Below are positions 1 through 9,089 of a stretch of 64,000 nucleotides of DNA, piece after piece. A model generated the notes under the pieces. That model saw nothing but the letters and a program-made list of their open reading frames with translations, did no database searches and was not told the origin of the DNA. The stretch lies in assembly GCF_020179755.1 (NCBI RefSeq), contig NZ_JAIUCY010000004.1:466053-530052 (forward strand), written 5' to 3'. A program made the position numbers and the translations under genes. Each line of letters opens with the position of its first letter. Position 1 is the stretch's first letter. The stretch comes from Herbaspirillum sp. alder98. GTDB lineage: Bacteria; Pseudomonadota; Gammaproteobacteria; Burkholderiales; Burkholderiaceae_D.

Positions 1-242
1 ATGAAATCGCCATCCACCGACGGCGTGAAGGTCGCGCTCGCATCGGTGGTGTGCAGCGAATAATCTCTGCCGTTCTTGCGCAACTCGAACACATACCTGG
101 GATCGGCCGGTTTCTGGCGGAACTCGGGGCTATAGAATTCTCCCACGGGAGCAAGCCTGGTACGGGCTTGCAACAAGGGATCAAGCACCTGCTGCACTTG
201 GTCGCGATGGGTGTTGGTTTCGGGATGCGTCGTTACATTCAT
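1..242 (-). CDS. Hypothetical protein, N-terminal part (runs off the window)
   Basis: A reverse-strand frame opens with ATG at 242 (a second ATG lies at 238 in another frame) and stays open through position 1, giving 80 visible residues starting MNVTTHPETN. A GAGGAAAG Shine-Dalgarno-like stretch lies just upstream on the minus strand. The visible part is soluble and polar with no signal peptide or membrane segment, and no family is recognised. It is transcribed away from the CorC-like gene next door. Confidence 0.6.
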   Translation of the reverse strand, partial: MNVTTHPETNTHRDQVQQVLDPLLQARTRLAPVGEFYSPEFRQKPADPRYVFELRKNGRDYSLHTTDASATFTPSVDGDF

Positions 243-399
243 TGCCACTTTCCTCATAAAATCGGAAAGCGACAATAAGACATGCGCAACAAAGCGACAC
301 TGCATCAAGCATTGTCGCAATGATTTACAAAATTAATACCAGCCCGGGCGGGCAGCGCACGCCATGCAGGTTGCATGCATGGCGCCGGCTGTGGCCGGA

Positions 400-1722
400 T
401 CAGTCCTGGGACAGGCTGGCGCGCGGATAGATCTTGACCAGCACGATCTTGGGGCCGGACATGCGCTTGATGACCACGTCGAAGGCCGCGAACTCGATCT
501 TCTGGCCTTCCCTGGGCAGGTCGCCCAGCTTTTCCATCACCAGGCCGCCCACCGAATCGATGCTGTCGTCGTATTCGATATCGATGCCCAGCATGTTCTC
601 AAGCGTAACGATCGGCAGGCTGCCCTTGCCCAGCAAGGTGCCATCGTCCTGGCGCGTCCACTCGCCGCTGTTGTGGCGAAATTCGTCGCGGATCTCGCCC
701 ACCAGCAGGCTGAGCATGTTGTCGAGGGTGATGAAGCCCTGCGGCGACTGCCCCTTCTTGCCGATGATGGCAAAGTGCGGCGAGCCGGTGCGAAAGCGGC
801 GCAGCAGGTCCAGCGCCGGCAGCGACGGCGAGATGTACTGCACCGGGCGCAGGTAATCCTTCAGGTTGACGATGGCGCGACCGTCCTGCTGCGCCAGGAA
901 CACATCCTTCAAGTGCACCAGGCCCAGCACCAGCCGGCGTTCGCTGTCGAAATAGGGATACCGCGAGAAACGGTTGCGGTAAACGATCTCCATGTTCTCG
1001 GCCAGCGACTTGTCATCGCCCAGGGCGATGATCTCGCTGGCCGGACGCATGATGTCGGCCACATCCATCTCGCTGAAGTTGAGGCTTTGCGCCAGCATGT
1101 TCCACTCGTCGCGCGTGAACTTGCCGTTCTTGCCGCTCTTGCCACCGGCCCGCAGGATCAGCTTGAGTTCGTCGGACGAATAATGGGCGTCATGACCATG
1201 GTTGGCGCCCAGGCCGGCGGCCCGCAGCAGCGCATTGGAGCTGGCGTTGAGAACCCAGATCAGCGGATACATGCCCCAATAGAAACCGTACAGCGGCATG
1301 GCGCACCAAAGGCCCAGCTTTTCAGGGCTGCGGATGGCCAGCGACTTGGGCGCCAGTTCACCCACCACGATATGCAGGAAGGAGATGACGAAGAAGGCGA
1401 AAACGAAGGATACGCCGTGGATCAGTTCGGCATTGGTCACGCCAACGAGGGAGAACAACGGTTCGAGAAGCCGGGCGAATGCCGGTTCACCGATCCAGCC
1501 CAGACCGAGAGAGGCCAGCGTGATGCCCAATTGGCAGGCGGAAAGATAAGCGTCGAGTTGATTGTGCACTACGGCCAGAATGCGACCGCGCAAGCCCTGA
1601 GTCTTGGCAATGGCCCTGATGCGCGTTTGTCGCAACTTGACCAGACTGAATTCTGCAGCAACGAAAAAACCGTTCAACGCAACCAGGAAGAAGGCTGCGA
1701 CGATCAGTAATATGTTTTCCAA
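400..1722 (-). CDS. CNNM/CorC-HlyC family membrane protein (hemolysin-like)
   Basis: This is a 440-residue protein of the UPF0053 family. An N-terminal DUF21/CNNM transmembrane domain (about residues 1-150, several hydrophobic helices) is followed by a paired CBS domain (about 210-335) and a C-terminal CorC_HlyC domain (about 350-430). Family members act in Mg2+/Co2+ homeostasis at the inner membrane; the hemolysin name is historical. The start is a TTG at 1722 with AGGAAC about seven bases upstream; no nearby ATG fits the N-terminal helix. It appears monocistronic. Length is normal for the family, while the transported ion is not shown by the sequence. Confidence 0.9.
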   Translation of the reverse strand: MENILLIVAAFFLVALNGFFVAAEFSLVKLRQTRIRAIAKTQGLRGRILAVVHNQLDAYLSACQLGITLASLGLGWIGEPAFARLLEPLFSLVGVTNAELIHGVSFVFAFFVISFLHIVVGELAPKSLAIRSPEKLGLWCAMPLYGFYWGMYPLIWVLNASSNALLRAAGLGANHGHDAHYSSDELKLILRAGGKSGKNGKFTRDEWNMLAQSLNFSEMDVADIMRPASEIIALGDDKSLAENMEIVYRNRFSRYPYFDSERRLVLGLVHLKDVFLAQQDGRAIVNLKDYLRPVQYISPSLPALDLLRRFRTGSPHFAIIGKKGQSPQGFITLDNMLSLLVGEIRDEFRHNSGEWTRQDDGTLLGKGSLPIVTLENMLGIDIEYDDSIDSVGGLVMEKLGDLPREGQKIEFAAFDVVIKRMSGPKIVLVKIYPRASLSQD

Positions 1723-1859
1723 CTAGGGTTCCTATAGGGGTAGTGAATCAGGCCCAGGCCATTTATACCGGCCCGGACTCGATAATTTACCATGCTGCGG
1801 ACAAACAGCTCGCAATATTGCCATATTTGCAATAATCAGCATTTATCCACAACACTTGT

Positions 1860-2867
1860 TCAGAACCCTTCCAGCACCACCTTGCCCCGTGCGCGATTGG
1901 TTTCGATCAGCGCATGAGCGCGCCGCAGGTTGGCCGCGTTGATGGTGCCGAAACGCTCGCCGACGGTGGTGCGCAGCACGCCATCGTCGATCAGGCGCGA
2001 CACCCGTTGCAGCAACTCGTGCTGCTTGATCATGTCCGGCGTGCCGAACATGGAACGGGTAAACATCAGCTCCCAATGCAACGAAATGCTCTTGCGCTTG
2101 AGCGGCAGCGCGTCCAGCGCGGCCGGATCATCGATCAGCGCAAACTGGCCCTGCGGCGCCAGCACCTCGACGATCTGCGGGTAGTGCTGGTCGGTGTGGG
2201 TCAGGCTGATGACGATATCGACGTTATCGATGCCCAGCTTGTGCAATTGCTCCGGCAGCGGCCGGGTGTGATCGATCACATGGTGCGCCCCCAGTTCGCT
2301 GGCCCATTGAATCGTCTCGGGCCGGGAAGCGGTACCGATCACCGTCAGCCGGGTCAGCTTGCGCGCCAGTTGCACCAGCATCGAACCGACGCCGCCGGCG
2401 GCGCCGATGATCAGCAGCCGACGGCCCTCGCCGCCATTCTCGGCCACGCCCACGCGGTCGAACAGTAACTCCCAGGCGGTGATGGCGGTCAGCGGAATCG
2501 CCGCAGCATCGGCAAAGTCCAGGCTGGCCGGCTTGTGGCCGACGATGCGTTCGTCCACCACCTGCAACTGGCTGTTGGAACCGGGTCGGGTCAGCGAGCC
2601 GGCATAGAACACTTCGTCGCCCGCCTTGAACAGGGTCACCTCGGCGCCCACCGCGCGCACCACGCCGGCGGCATCCCAGCCCAGCACGCGCGGTTCGGTC
2701 ACCGGCGCATTGCGGCGGATCTTGGTATCGACTGGATTGACCGATACCGCCTTGACTTCCACCAGCAGGTCGCGCGGGCCGGGGGTCGGTTCCAGCAGTT
2801 CGATGTCGATCAGTGAGTTCTCGTCGGTGCTGGGCAGACCATGCTGCGTGTAGACTATCGCTTTCAT
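1860..2867 (-). CDS. Medium-chain dehydrogenase, quinone-reductase-like (ZADH family)
   Basis: This 335-residue medium-chain dehydrogenase/reductase starts MKAIVYTQHG, with AAAGGA upstream of the ATG at 2867; a longer in-frame extension to 2942 lacks support. The N-terminal GroES-like part has the family NPVDTK motif (about 44-49), and a Rossmann GAAGGVGS motif lies at about 155-162. The cysteine/histidine pattern of catalytic zinc is not evident, so an NADPH-dependent quinone or enal reductase is likelier than a zinc alcohol dehydrogenase despite the usual database name. It is divergent from a LysR gene 150 bp away, its likely regulator. Confidence 0.88.
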   Translation of the reverse strand: MKAIVYTQHGLPSTDENSLIDIELLEPTPGPRDLLVEVKAVSVNPVDTKIRRNAPVTEPRVLGWDAAGVVRAVGAEVTLFKAGDEVFYAGSLTRPGSNSQLQVVDERIVGHKPASLDFADAAAIPLTAITAWELLFDRVGVAENGGEGRRLLIIGAAGGVGSMLVQLARKLTRLTVIGTASRPETIQWASELGAHHVIDHTRPLPEQLHKLGIDNVDIVISLTHTDQHYPQIVEVLAPQGQFALIDDPAALDALPLKRKSISLHWELMFTRSMFGTPDMIKQHELLQRVSRLIDDGVLRTTVGERFGTINAANLRRAHALIETNRARGKVVLEGF

Positions 2868-3020
2868 TTCATTTCCTTTGGCAGAGGTTAAGTCGCCGGT
2901 CGTTGGCAGGATGTCTTCACGACACCCTCCCCCTTCGACCACGTTGATGCCTATGGTACGAAGTTACGACACCGTCGACCACCCGCTGCCGCGACAAGGA
3001 CTTTCACTCCCGGCGTGAAG

Positions 3021-3950
3021 ATGATCCGTCTTGAAGACTTGCAATTGTTTATCCGCTCGGCCGCGCTGGGCAGCTTTTCACAGGCTGCGCGCGAGGCCGA
3101 CCTGTTGCCGGGCCAGGTCAGCGCCGCCATCGCTCGCCTGGAGCGCGATCTCGACATCCGCCTGTTTGCCCGCTCTACCCGCAGCCTGCGCCTGACCGAA
3201 GAGGGCGAGCGCTACCTGCCCTACGCGACCGAGGCGCTGCAGGCGCTGCGCGATGGCCAGGACGGCTTGCGCGGCGACGCCACCGAATTGTCGGGCACAC
3301 TGCAGGTGGCCGCGCCTTCGGACCTGGGGCGCAACGTGCTGCTGCCGTGGCTGTCGGAGTTTCGTCGCGCCCATCCCCGGCTCGACCTGCGCCTGCTGGT
3401 ATCGGACCAGGTGGCCGATGTCTTTCGCGATCCGGTCGATATCGCCATCCGCTACGGCCGCATGGAAGACGCCAGCTTCATCGCCCTGCCTCTGGCGCCC
3501 GACAACCGTCGCGTGCTGGTGGCGTCGCCCGATTACCTGCGACGCCATGGCGCGCCGCAATCGCTGGCGCAACTGGCCGGACACGATTGCCTGCTGTACC
3601 AGTTGCATGGACGGGTCTACGACAAGTGGTTTTTTCCCGATCGCGAGGGCCAGCATACGGTGGCCGTGCGGGGGCCGCTGGTGACCGACGATGGCGATGT
3701 GGTGCGGCGCTGGGCGCTGGCCGGCGAAGGCATCGCCTATAAGTCGTGGCTGGACGTGGGCGCCGACGTGCGTGCGCGGCGGCTGCAGATCGTGCTGCCG
3801 CAACAGCGGGGCCAGGCAGCGCCGCTGCATCTGGTGTGCCCGCACCGGCGCCAGTTTTCACCGGCAGTGCGGCAGTTGCAGGCCTTGCTGGCCGCGCGCT
3901 GCACGGCACTGGGCGCAGACCTGGAACAGGAACTGCGCAGCGAAGGCTAG
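3021..3950 (+). CDS. LysR-family transcriptional regulator
   Basis: About 309 residues with an N-terminal winged helix-turn-helix (residues 1-60, LEDLQLFIRSAALGSFSQAA pattern) and a C-terminal periplasmic-binding-protein-like effector domain (about 90-295). An alternative GTG start at 3015 adds two residues; neither start has a strong ribosome site. It is divergent from the quinone-reductase-like gene, the usual arrangement for a LysR regulator and its target, so it probably controls that gene and itself. The effector is unknown. Confidence 0.9.
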   Translation: MIRLEDLQLFIRSAALGSFSQAAREADLLPGQVSAAIARLERDLDIRLFARSTRSLRLTEEGERYLPYATEALQALRDGQDGLRGDATELSGTLQVAAPSDLGRNVLLPWLSEFRRAHPRLDLRLLVSDQVADVFRDPVDIAIRYGRMEDASFIALPLAPDNRRVLVASPDYLRRHGAPQSLAQLAGHDCLLYQLHGRVYDKWFFPDREGQHTVAVRGPLVTDDGDVVRRWALAGEGIAYKSWLDVGADVRARRLQIVLPQQRGQAAPLHLVCPHRRQFSPAVRQLQALLAARCTALGADLEQELRSEG

Positions 3951-3962
3951 GGCCTGTTCACA

Positions 3963-4571
3963 TTAAATCTGCGAGATGCGTTGCCCCAATTTTTCCATCA
4001 GGGCCGCCTTCACCGCGTCCCACTCGTCATCGATGATCGAGAACCGCACCGAGTTGCGCTTGCGGCCGTCGGGCATGATGCGCTCATGCCGCACGATGCC
4101 CTCCTGGGTGGCGCCGATGCGCAGGATCGCCGCGCGCGAGCGGGTGTTGAGTTCGTCGGTGGTGAATTGCACCCGCACGCAGCCCAGTTGCTCGAAGGCG
4201 TGCTGCAACAGCAGCAACTTGGCCTCGGTATTGGCGCCGCTGCGCTGATGCGATTGCGCCAGCCAGGTATGGCCGATCTCCAGCTTGCGGTGGCCCGCGT
4301 CCATCTTCCAGAAGCGGGTGGTGCCGATCACCTGGCCCGTGCCGCGCAGCACGATGACGAACGGCCAGACGTTGCCGGCAGCGCGCCCGTCCAATGCGAT
4401 CGACAAGTATTTGTCGATCGTGGCCGCCGACGGCACCACGGTCAGCGTCATGTTCCACAACTGACCATCGGCGGCGGCCTCCAGCAAAGCCTGGCGATGC
4501 CCGGGCTGGAGCGGCTGGAGTTCAAGCAACTGGCCACTCAGCGTGGGTTGCGGCGAGATAAAGGCGGTCAT
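3963..4571 (-). CDS. GNAT-family N-acetyltransferase (RimJ/RimL type)
   Basis: About 202 residues, starting MTAFISPQPT at 4571 behind a GGGAG ribosome site; the upstream in-frame extension to 4619 has no such support. The family pattern is seen: a GTTRFWKMD strand, an IGHTWLAQSHQRSGANTEAK segment where the acetyl-CoA pyrophosphate loop lies, and a C-terminal strand with RNSVRFSI. Relatives of the RimJ/RimL branch acetylate ribosomal proteins, amino acids or small amines; the substrate here is unknown. It is convergent with the LysR gene, with 12 bp between stops. Confidence 0.85.
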   Translation of the reverse strand: MTAFISPQPTLSGQLLELQPLQPGHRQALLEAAADGQLWNMTLTVVPSAATIDKYLSIALDGRAAGNVWPFVIVLRGTGQVIGTTRFWKMDAGHRKLEIGHTWLAQSHQRSGANTEAKLLLLQHAFEQLGCVRVQFTTDELNTRSRAAILRIGATQEGIVRHERIMPDGRKRNSVRFSIIDDEWDAVKAALMEKLGQRISQI

Positions 4572-4675
4572 GCGGCTCCCTGCAGTCACGATGCGATTGA
4601 TGCCCGCATCATGCCGCATCGCGCGGCTGCCTGCGAGTAACAGTTTGCCCGCAAAGCAGCCGCAACAGCGGCCCC

Positions 4676-5755
4676 TCAGCGTGCCGGCAAGCCCTTGATG
4701 AACTGTTCAAGCTCACGCGCGTAGAACTTGGCCAGGCCGGTGGTGCCATGACCGCGGGTGGCGCTGCTGGCCGGAATCAGCAACAGGCGCGCATTGGGCA
4801 AGTCCTTCAAGGCCGCCTGCATCAGGCCGGTCTCAGGCGGATTGCGCTCGTCATCGGCCGAATTGATCGCCAGCACCGGCACCTTGATCTTGCCCAGGCC
4901 CGGCATGGCGTTGTAGTCGGCCGATGAACCCCATTGGTAGATGAAATCGTTGGCGTCGGCCGTCACCGGCGCCGCCAGGCGCTCATCGACCAGCTTGTCG
5001 GCCTGGGCGTGGGTGCCGGCATTCTGCTGATACGCCAGCGTGCCACCGTTGGTGCCGAAGATGAACATGTTGTTGGCCAGGCGCAGCGAAGGCGGCTGGG
5101 TGGTGTAGTTGCCGCCGTTCCAGGCCGGATCCTGGCGAATCGATTCCACCAGCATGCGCCGCATCAGCCAGTTGCGGCCAGCCATCTCGGTCGGTTGCGA
5201 AGCCATCGGCACCAGGGCATCCGCAAACCCCGGATACGAGCCGCCCCACAGCCAGGTCTGCATGCCGCCCATCGAATTGCCGATGATCAGGCGCAAGTGC
5301 TTGATGCCCAGTCCTTCGGTGACCATCCGGTACTGCGCCTGCACCATGTCGGCATAGTTGTAGGGAGGGAAGGCCGCGCGCAAGCCGTCGGAAGGCTTGC
5401 TCGACTTGCCCACGCCGATGCCGTCAGGAATGACGATGAAGTAACGGCTGGCATCCAGCGGCTGGCCGGGTCCGAACAACTCGCCGGCAAAGTCGCGGCT
5501 CAGCATGGCGGTGGCTGCCTGATAGGTGCCATGCAGCACCAGCACGGCCGGATTGGCCGGGTCGCCGATGGTCACGTAATGCAGGCGCAAGCCTTCGATC
5601 GACTGGCCATTCTGGAAGGTGAACTTCGGCGCGACCCAGTCGCCCTCGACCGGTTTCGGATGCTCGGCAGCCTGGGAAGCCAGCGGTGCCAACGGTAACG
5701 CAGCGCAGATCAGGGCACAGCCCAGAATGGCGCGCAGACGGGAGAACAAGGTCAT
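4676..5755 (-). CDS. Exported alpha/beta hydrolase (homoserine O-acetyltransferase-like fold)
   Basis: This 359-residue protein starts MTLFSRLRAI at 5755 with AAGAGG upstream. A signal peptide (about residues 1-29, ending ASQAA) predicts export. The hydrolase fold shows an HG oxyanion motif (about 75), the nucleophile elbow GNSMGG with Ser161, a late Asp in SADDERN and a His in RGHGT, together a plausible Ser-Asp-His triad. The sequence resembles the MetX-like branch, but the signal peptide argues against homoserine acetylation. It is probably an esterase or lactonase of unknown substrate. Confidence 0.85.
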   Translation of the reverse strand: MTLFSRLRAILGCALICAALPLAPLASQAAEHPKPVEGDWVAPKFTFQNGQSIEGLRLHYVTIGDPANPAVLVLHGTYQAATAMLSRDFAGELFGPGQPLDASRYFIVIPDGIGVGKSSKPSDGLRAAFPPYNYADMVQAQYRMVTEGLGIKHLRLIIGNSMGGMQTWLWGGSYPGFADALVPMASQPTEMAGRNWLMRRMLVESIRQDPAWNGGNYTTQPPSLRLANNMFIFGTNGGTLAYQQNAGTHAQADKLVDERLAAPVTADANDFIYQWGSSADYNAMPGLGKIKVPVLAINSADDERNPPETGLMQAALKDLPNARLLLIPASSATRGHGTTGLAKFYARELEQFIKGLPAR

Positions 5756-5916
5756 GAAAAGCCTCTTGGAGTTGAAAACAAGCGCCATCGTAGCCTGTCG
5801 CGGCAAAGCACGCCAAGACCCAATCATCACGGCCCTGTCACGCCCCTGTTGCATTTGACTGGCATCATCGCGCACAATCTCCGCGCCCCTCTACCAAGCC
5901 AACGCTGCGCCTTGCC

Positions 5917-6633
5917 ATGCAAATCTTCCAGAACATCAACCTCGCCTCGCTGCTCGACACCCTGGTCAGCCTGACCGCCGCCTTCATCCTGGGCGGCCTG
6001 ATCGGCCTCGAACGCCAATATCGCCAGCGCACCGCAGGCTTGCGCACCAATGTGCTGGTGGCGCTGGGTTCGGCCGTGTTCGTCGACATGGCCAATCGCA
6101 TGGGCGGCCATGAAGGCGCGGTGCACGTGGTGGCGTATGTGGTCTCGGGGGTCGGCTTCCTGGGCGCCGGTGTGATCATGCGCGAAGAAGGCAATGTGCG
6201 CGGCATCAATACCGCCGCCACCTTGTGGGGGTCGGCTGCCGTGGGTGCGGCCGCTGGTGCCGACTTGATTCTAGAGGCGATCATGGCCACGATCTTCGTG
6301 CTGGCCGCCAACACACTGTTGCGCCCGATCGTCAACACCATCAACCGCAAGCCGCTCGATGTGCCTTCGGTGGAAGTGACCAACACCCTGCACCTGATCG
6401 TCGAAGGCGCTCACCAGAAACTGGTGCTGGCGCAAGTGACCTCGATGCTGGAACTGTCGCGCTACCCGACCCACGATCTCGAGGTGCGGCCCTTCAACGA
6501 AGACGAAATCGAAATCGAAGCCACGCTGGCGGCGACCTCGGTCGACGGCAACGAACTCGATGCGCTGGTGGCCCGCCTGTCGGCGCTACCCGCCGTCAAG
6601 CAGGTCTTCTGGAGCCCCAGCACCACCGATTGA
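5917..6633 (+). CDS. MgtC/SapB-family inner-membrane protein
   Basis: A 238-residue protein with four to five N-terminal hydrophobic helices carrying the MgtC/SapB signature: GGLIGLERQ (about 28-36), an RTNVLVALGSA region and GFLGAGVIMREEG. The C-terminal domain (about 150-238) is soluble and ACT-like, as in MgtC. Relatives act in growth at low magnesium and modulate F-type ATPase in some pathogens. It is convergent with the SnoaL-like gene, only six bases between stops. Function in this organism is inferred from family only. Confidence 0.88.
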   Translation: MQIFQNINLASLLDTLVSLTAAFILGGLIGLERQYRQRTAGLRTNVLVALGSAVFVDMANRMGGHEGAVHVVAYVVSGVGFLGAGVIMREEGNVRGINTAATLWGSAAVGAAAGADLILEAIMATIFVLAANTLLRPIVNTINRKPLDVPSVEVTNTLHLIVEGAHQKLVLAQVTSMLELSRYPTHDLEVRPFNEDEIEIEATLAATSVDGNELDALVARLSALPAVKQVFWSPSTTD

Positions 6634-6639
6634 TCGCCT

Positions 6640-7059
6640 TCAGGCAGCGCGAAAGCGCCCGCGCAACCAGCGCACCGGCGCGCCGATCAGGGGCAGCTTC
6701 TGCCACAGTTCTTCGGCGGCGTCCCAGTAATCGCGATGCAGCAGCACCCGGCCGCGTTCGTCGAAATGCAGGTGGGAGGCGCCCAGCACCGTGTACTGCT
6801 GTCCTTTCAGGCCGAATTCGAAGCGCCAGGTGGCAAACCCCTGAGCCCCCTGCGCCATACGATCGAGGATCACGAAACGCGGCCGCTCGGTGGTCTCGAA
6901 CATGTGCGTGAAGATGCGCGAAATCGCAGCCACGCCCTGGACGTCGTTGAACGGGTCCTTGAAGCGCGCATCGGCGGCATAGAATTCAGGCAACCGCACC
7001 AGCGTCTCCGGCGCCAGCGTGGCGTACCAATCCAGTAGGCCATCGAGTTGCGCGCTCAC
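6640..7059 (-). CDS. SnoaL/NTF2-like protein of the lipid operon
   Basis: A 139-residue alpha+beta-barrel protein of the NTF2/SnoaL type (YATLAPETLVRLPEFYA near the N-terminus, RWRFEFG-like strands in the middle). Its ATG overlaps the stop of the upstream SDR gene by four bases, indicating translational coupling. Small SnoaL-like proteins commonly accompany the FAD oxidoreductase, DUF1365 and Cfa-like gene set, although their exact role is unclear. Fold assignment is by pattern; no catalytic residue can be claimed. Confidence 0.82.
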   Translation of the reverse strand: MSAQLDGLLDWYATLAPETLVRLPEFYAADARFKDPFNDVQGVAAISRIFTHMFETTERPRFVILDRMAQGAQGFATWRFEFGLKGQQYTVLGASHLHFDERGRVLLHRDYWDAAEELWQKLPLIGAPVRWLRGRFRAA

Positions 7060-7841
7060 GAAACGCCGACCAGTCGCTGCAACAGCGCCGTGCGCCAGCG
7101 GAACGGCAGCATCTGCAACAGCTTGAGCCAGTTGGTGAAGCGCCGTGGAAAATGAATTTCGAACAAGCCGCGTGCAATGCCAGACCAGATTTCACGGGCG
7201 GCCTGCTCGGGCGTCTGGATCGCAGGCATCGCAAAGCTGTTCTTGGCGGTCAGCTTGGTCTGCACGAAACCCGGGTTGATCAGATAGACATCGATGCCCT
7301 TGCGATGCAGGTCGCTGTAAAGAATCTCGGCCAGGTTGATCAGCGCCGCCTTGCCCGGACCATACACGCTGGCGCCGGGCAGCCCGACGTAACCGGCAGC
7401 GCTGGCCACCAGTGCAATGCCGCCCCGATGCGCCGCGATCATGCCCGGCAGCACCGTCGCCAGCGCCACGTAGACACTGGAAAGATTGGTCCGCAAGGTA
7501 AAATCGGCCTGATCTTCGCGTACCTCCCAACTGCGCTCGGGCTGGTACTGGGCCACGCAGAACAGCAGCAGGTCGACCCCGCCGAAGGCTTCGCAGATAC
7601 GCGCATGCTGGTCGTGCCAGCCATCGGGACACAGCACATCGAGCGGCGCCACCAGGGCTTGCGGATGACCGCCGGCCACCTCTTCCAGTGCATCGGCACG
7701 CCGCGCCGACAAGGCCACGCGCGCCCCGGCCGCCAGCGCCTGTCGCGCCAGCGCCGCGCCGATCCCGCTGGAGGCGCCGATCAACCAGATACGACGCCCA
7801 TGCCAGTCGTGCACGGGCGCATTCATCGGTGCGAAGAACAT
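7056..7841 (-). CDS. Short-chain dehydrogenase/reductase of the lipid operon
   Basis: A 261-residue classical SDR with the cofactor-binding GASSGIG motif near the N-terminus (about 18-24) and the catalytic S...YxxxK pattern (VASAAGYVGLPGASVYGPGK). The ATG at 7841 has GGAGG five bases upstream. It lies 30 bp behind the Cfa-like gene and overlaps the SnoaL-like gene by four bases, so it belongs to the five-gene operon. It probably reduces or oxidises a hydroxyl or keto group on a lipid, an inference from context. Confidence 0.9.
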   Translation of the reverse strand: MFFAPMNAPVHDWHGRRIWLIGASSGIGAALARQALAAGARVALSARRADALEEVAGGHPQALVAPLDVLCPDGWHDQHARICEAFGGVDLLLFCVAQYQPERSWEVREDQADFTLRTNLSSVYVALATVLPGMIAAHRGGIALVASAAGYVGLPGASVYGPGKAALINLAEILYSDLHRKGIDVYLINPGFVQTKLTAKNSFAMPAIQTPEQAAREIWSGIARGLFEIHFPRRFTNWLKLLQMLPFRWRTALLQRLVGVS

Positions 7842-7871
7842 TGCAACCTCCTGCCTCAGTGAGCGAATTAA

Positions 7872-9089
7872 TTAGTGAGCGGTTTTGGCTAACAGGAACT
7901 GCCCGACATCGATCTGCCCCTCATCAAAACCGGCCTCGCAATAGGTGTAATAGAGCCGCCACAGCCGCAGGAAGCGCTCGTCGAAACCGAGCGCGGCGAT
8001 GTCCTCGCGGCGCGCCATGAAGTCACGCTCCCAGCGGCGCAGCGTTTCGGCATAGTCGCGGCCGAAGAAGAACTGATCGCGCAATTGCAGCCCCGACCGC
8101 TGCGCCTGCCCCGACAGCCGCTCCGGACTGGGCAGCATGCCACCGGGGAAGATCGTCTCGCGGATGAAGTCCGAACTGTCGCGGTAGCGCACGAACCGTT
8201 CCTCGGCAATCGTGATCGACTGGATCAGCGCCTGCCCGCCCGGTTTCAGGCAGGCCGCGACCGTGTCGAAATAACGCGGCCAGAAGCGTTCGCCGACGGC
8301 CTCCAGCATCTCGATCGACACCACCGCATCGTATTGCCCCTGCAGGTCGCGGTAGTCACGCAACTCCACCGTGGCCAGGTGATCCAGGCCACTGCGCTGC
8401 AACCGTTGGCGCGCCACTTCCAGTTGCGCCGGCGAGATGGTCACGCCGTGCACCCGCACACCGCGCTCGGCGGCATATTGGGCAAAGCCGCCCCAGCCGC
8501 ATCCGATCTCCAGCACCGAGTCGCCGGCGCGCAGGCCGAGCTGGTCGACGATGCGCCGATACTTGGCGGTCTGGGCGTCGGCCAGCGGCTGGCCGGGGTA
8601 CTCGAAAATGGCGCTGGAGTAGGTCATCCCCTGATCCAGCCACAGCCGGTAGAAGTCGTTGCCCAGGTCGTAATGCGCATGGATATTGCGCCGGCTGCCG
8701 CGCCGCGTATTGGCGCGCAGCAGATGCCGCAGGCGATACCACCAGCCGCTCAGTCGTCCGCCATAAACGCCTTTCTCCAACGCCTCGCGATTGCGCAGCG
8801 CCAGCCGCAGCAACGCGGCCAGGTCATCGCAATCGACCCAGCCGGCGGCGTGACTGTCGGCAAAGCCGATGTCGCCTGCGCGCAGAATGCGGGCGCAGGC
8901 GCGCCAGTCCCGAATATGCAGGTGCGCCGTACGTGGCTGGTGCGGTTCGCCGAAGGTCAGCGTGGTGCCATGGGGCGTGACCAGTTCGAGATGGCCGTGC
9001 CGCACGCGCTCGAGCAAGCGCAAGAACAGGCGCACCGCCAGCGGACCGGCGCGCTCGCCGCCTTGTTGCAGGATCTGGATGGAATTCAT
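7872..9089 (-). CDS. Cyclopropane-fatty-acid-synthase-like SAM methyltransferase
   Basis: A 405-residue member of the Cfa family, which adds a methylene or methyl group from S-adenosylmethionine to the double bond of phospholipid acyl chains at the inner membrane. The SAM-binding motif VLEIGCGWGG lies at about residues 190-200, preceded by the family HYDLGNDFYRLWLD block and followed by TISPAQ. A ribosome site AAGGAG precedes ATG 9089, and the start overlaps the DUF1365 stop by four bases. Context with FAD oxidase and DUF1365 genes suggests a lipid remodelling product other than plain cyclopropane acids. Confidence 0.92.
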   Translation of the reverse strand: MNSIQILQQGGERAGPLAVRLFLRLLERVRHGHLELVTPHGTTLTFGEPHQPRTAHLHIRDWRACARILRAGDIGFADSHAAGWVDCDDLAALLRLALRNREALEKGVYGGRLSGWWYRLRHLLRANTRRGSRRNIHAHYDLGNDFYRLWLDQGMTYSSAIFEYPGQPLADAQTAKYRRIVDQLGLRAGDSVLEIGCGWGGFAQYAAERGVRVHGVTISPAQLEVARQRLQRSGLDHLATVELRDYRDLQGQYDAVVSIEMLEAVGERFWPRYFDTVAACLKPGGQALIQSITIAEERFVRYRDSSDFIRETIFPGGMLPSPERLSGQAQRSGLQLRDQFFFGRDYAETLRRWERDFMARREDIAALGFDERFLRLWRLYYTYCEAGFDEGQIDVGQFLLAKTAH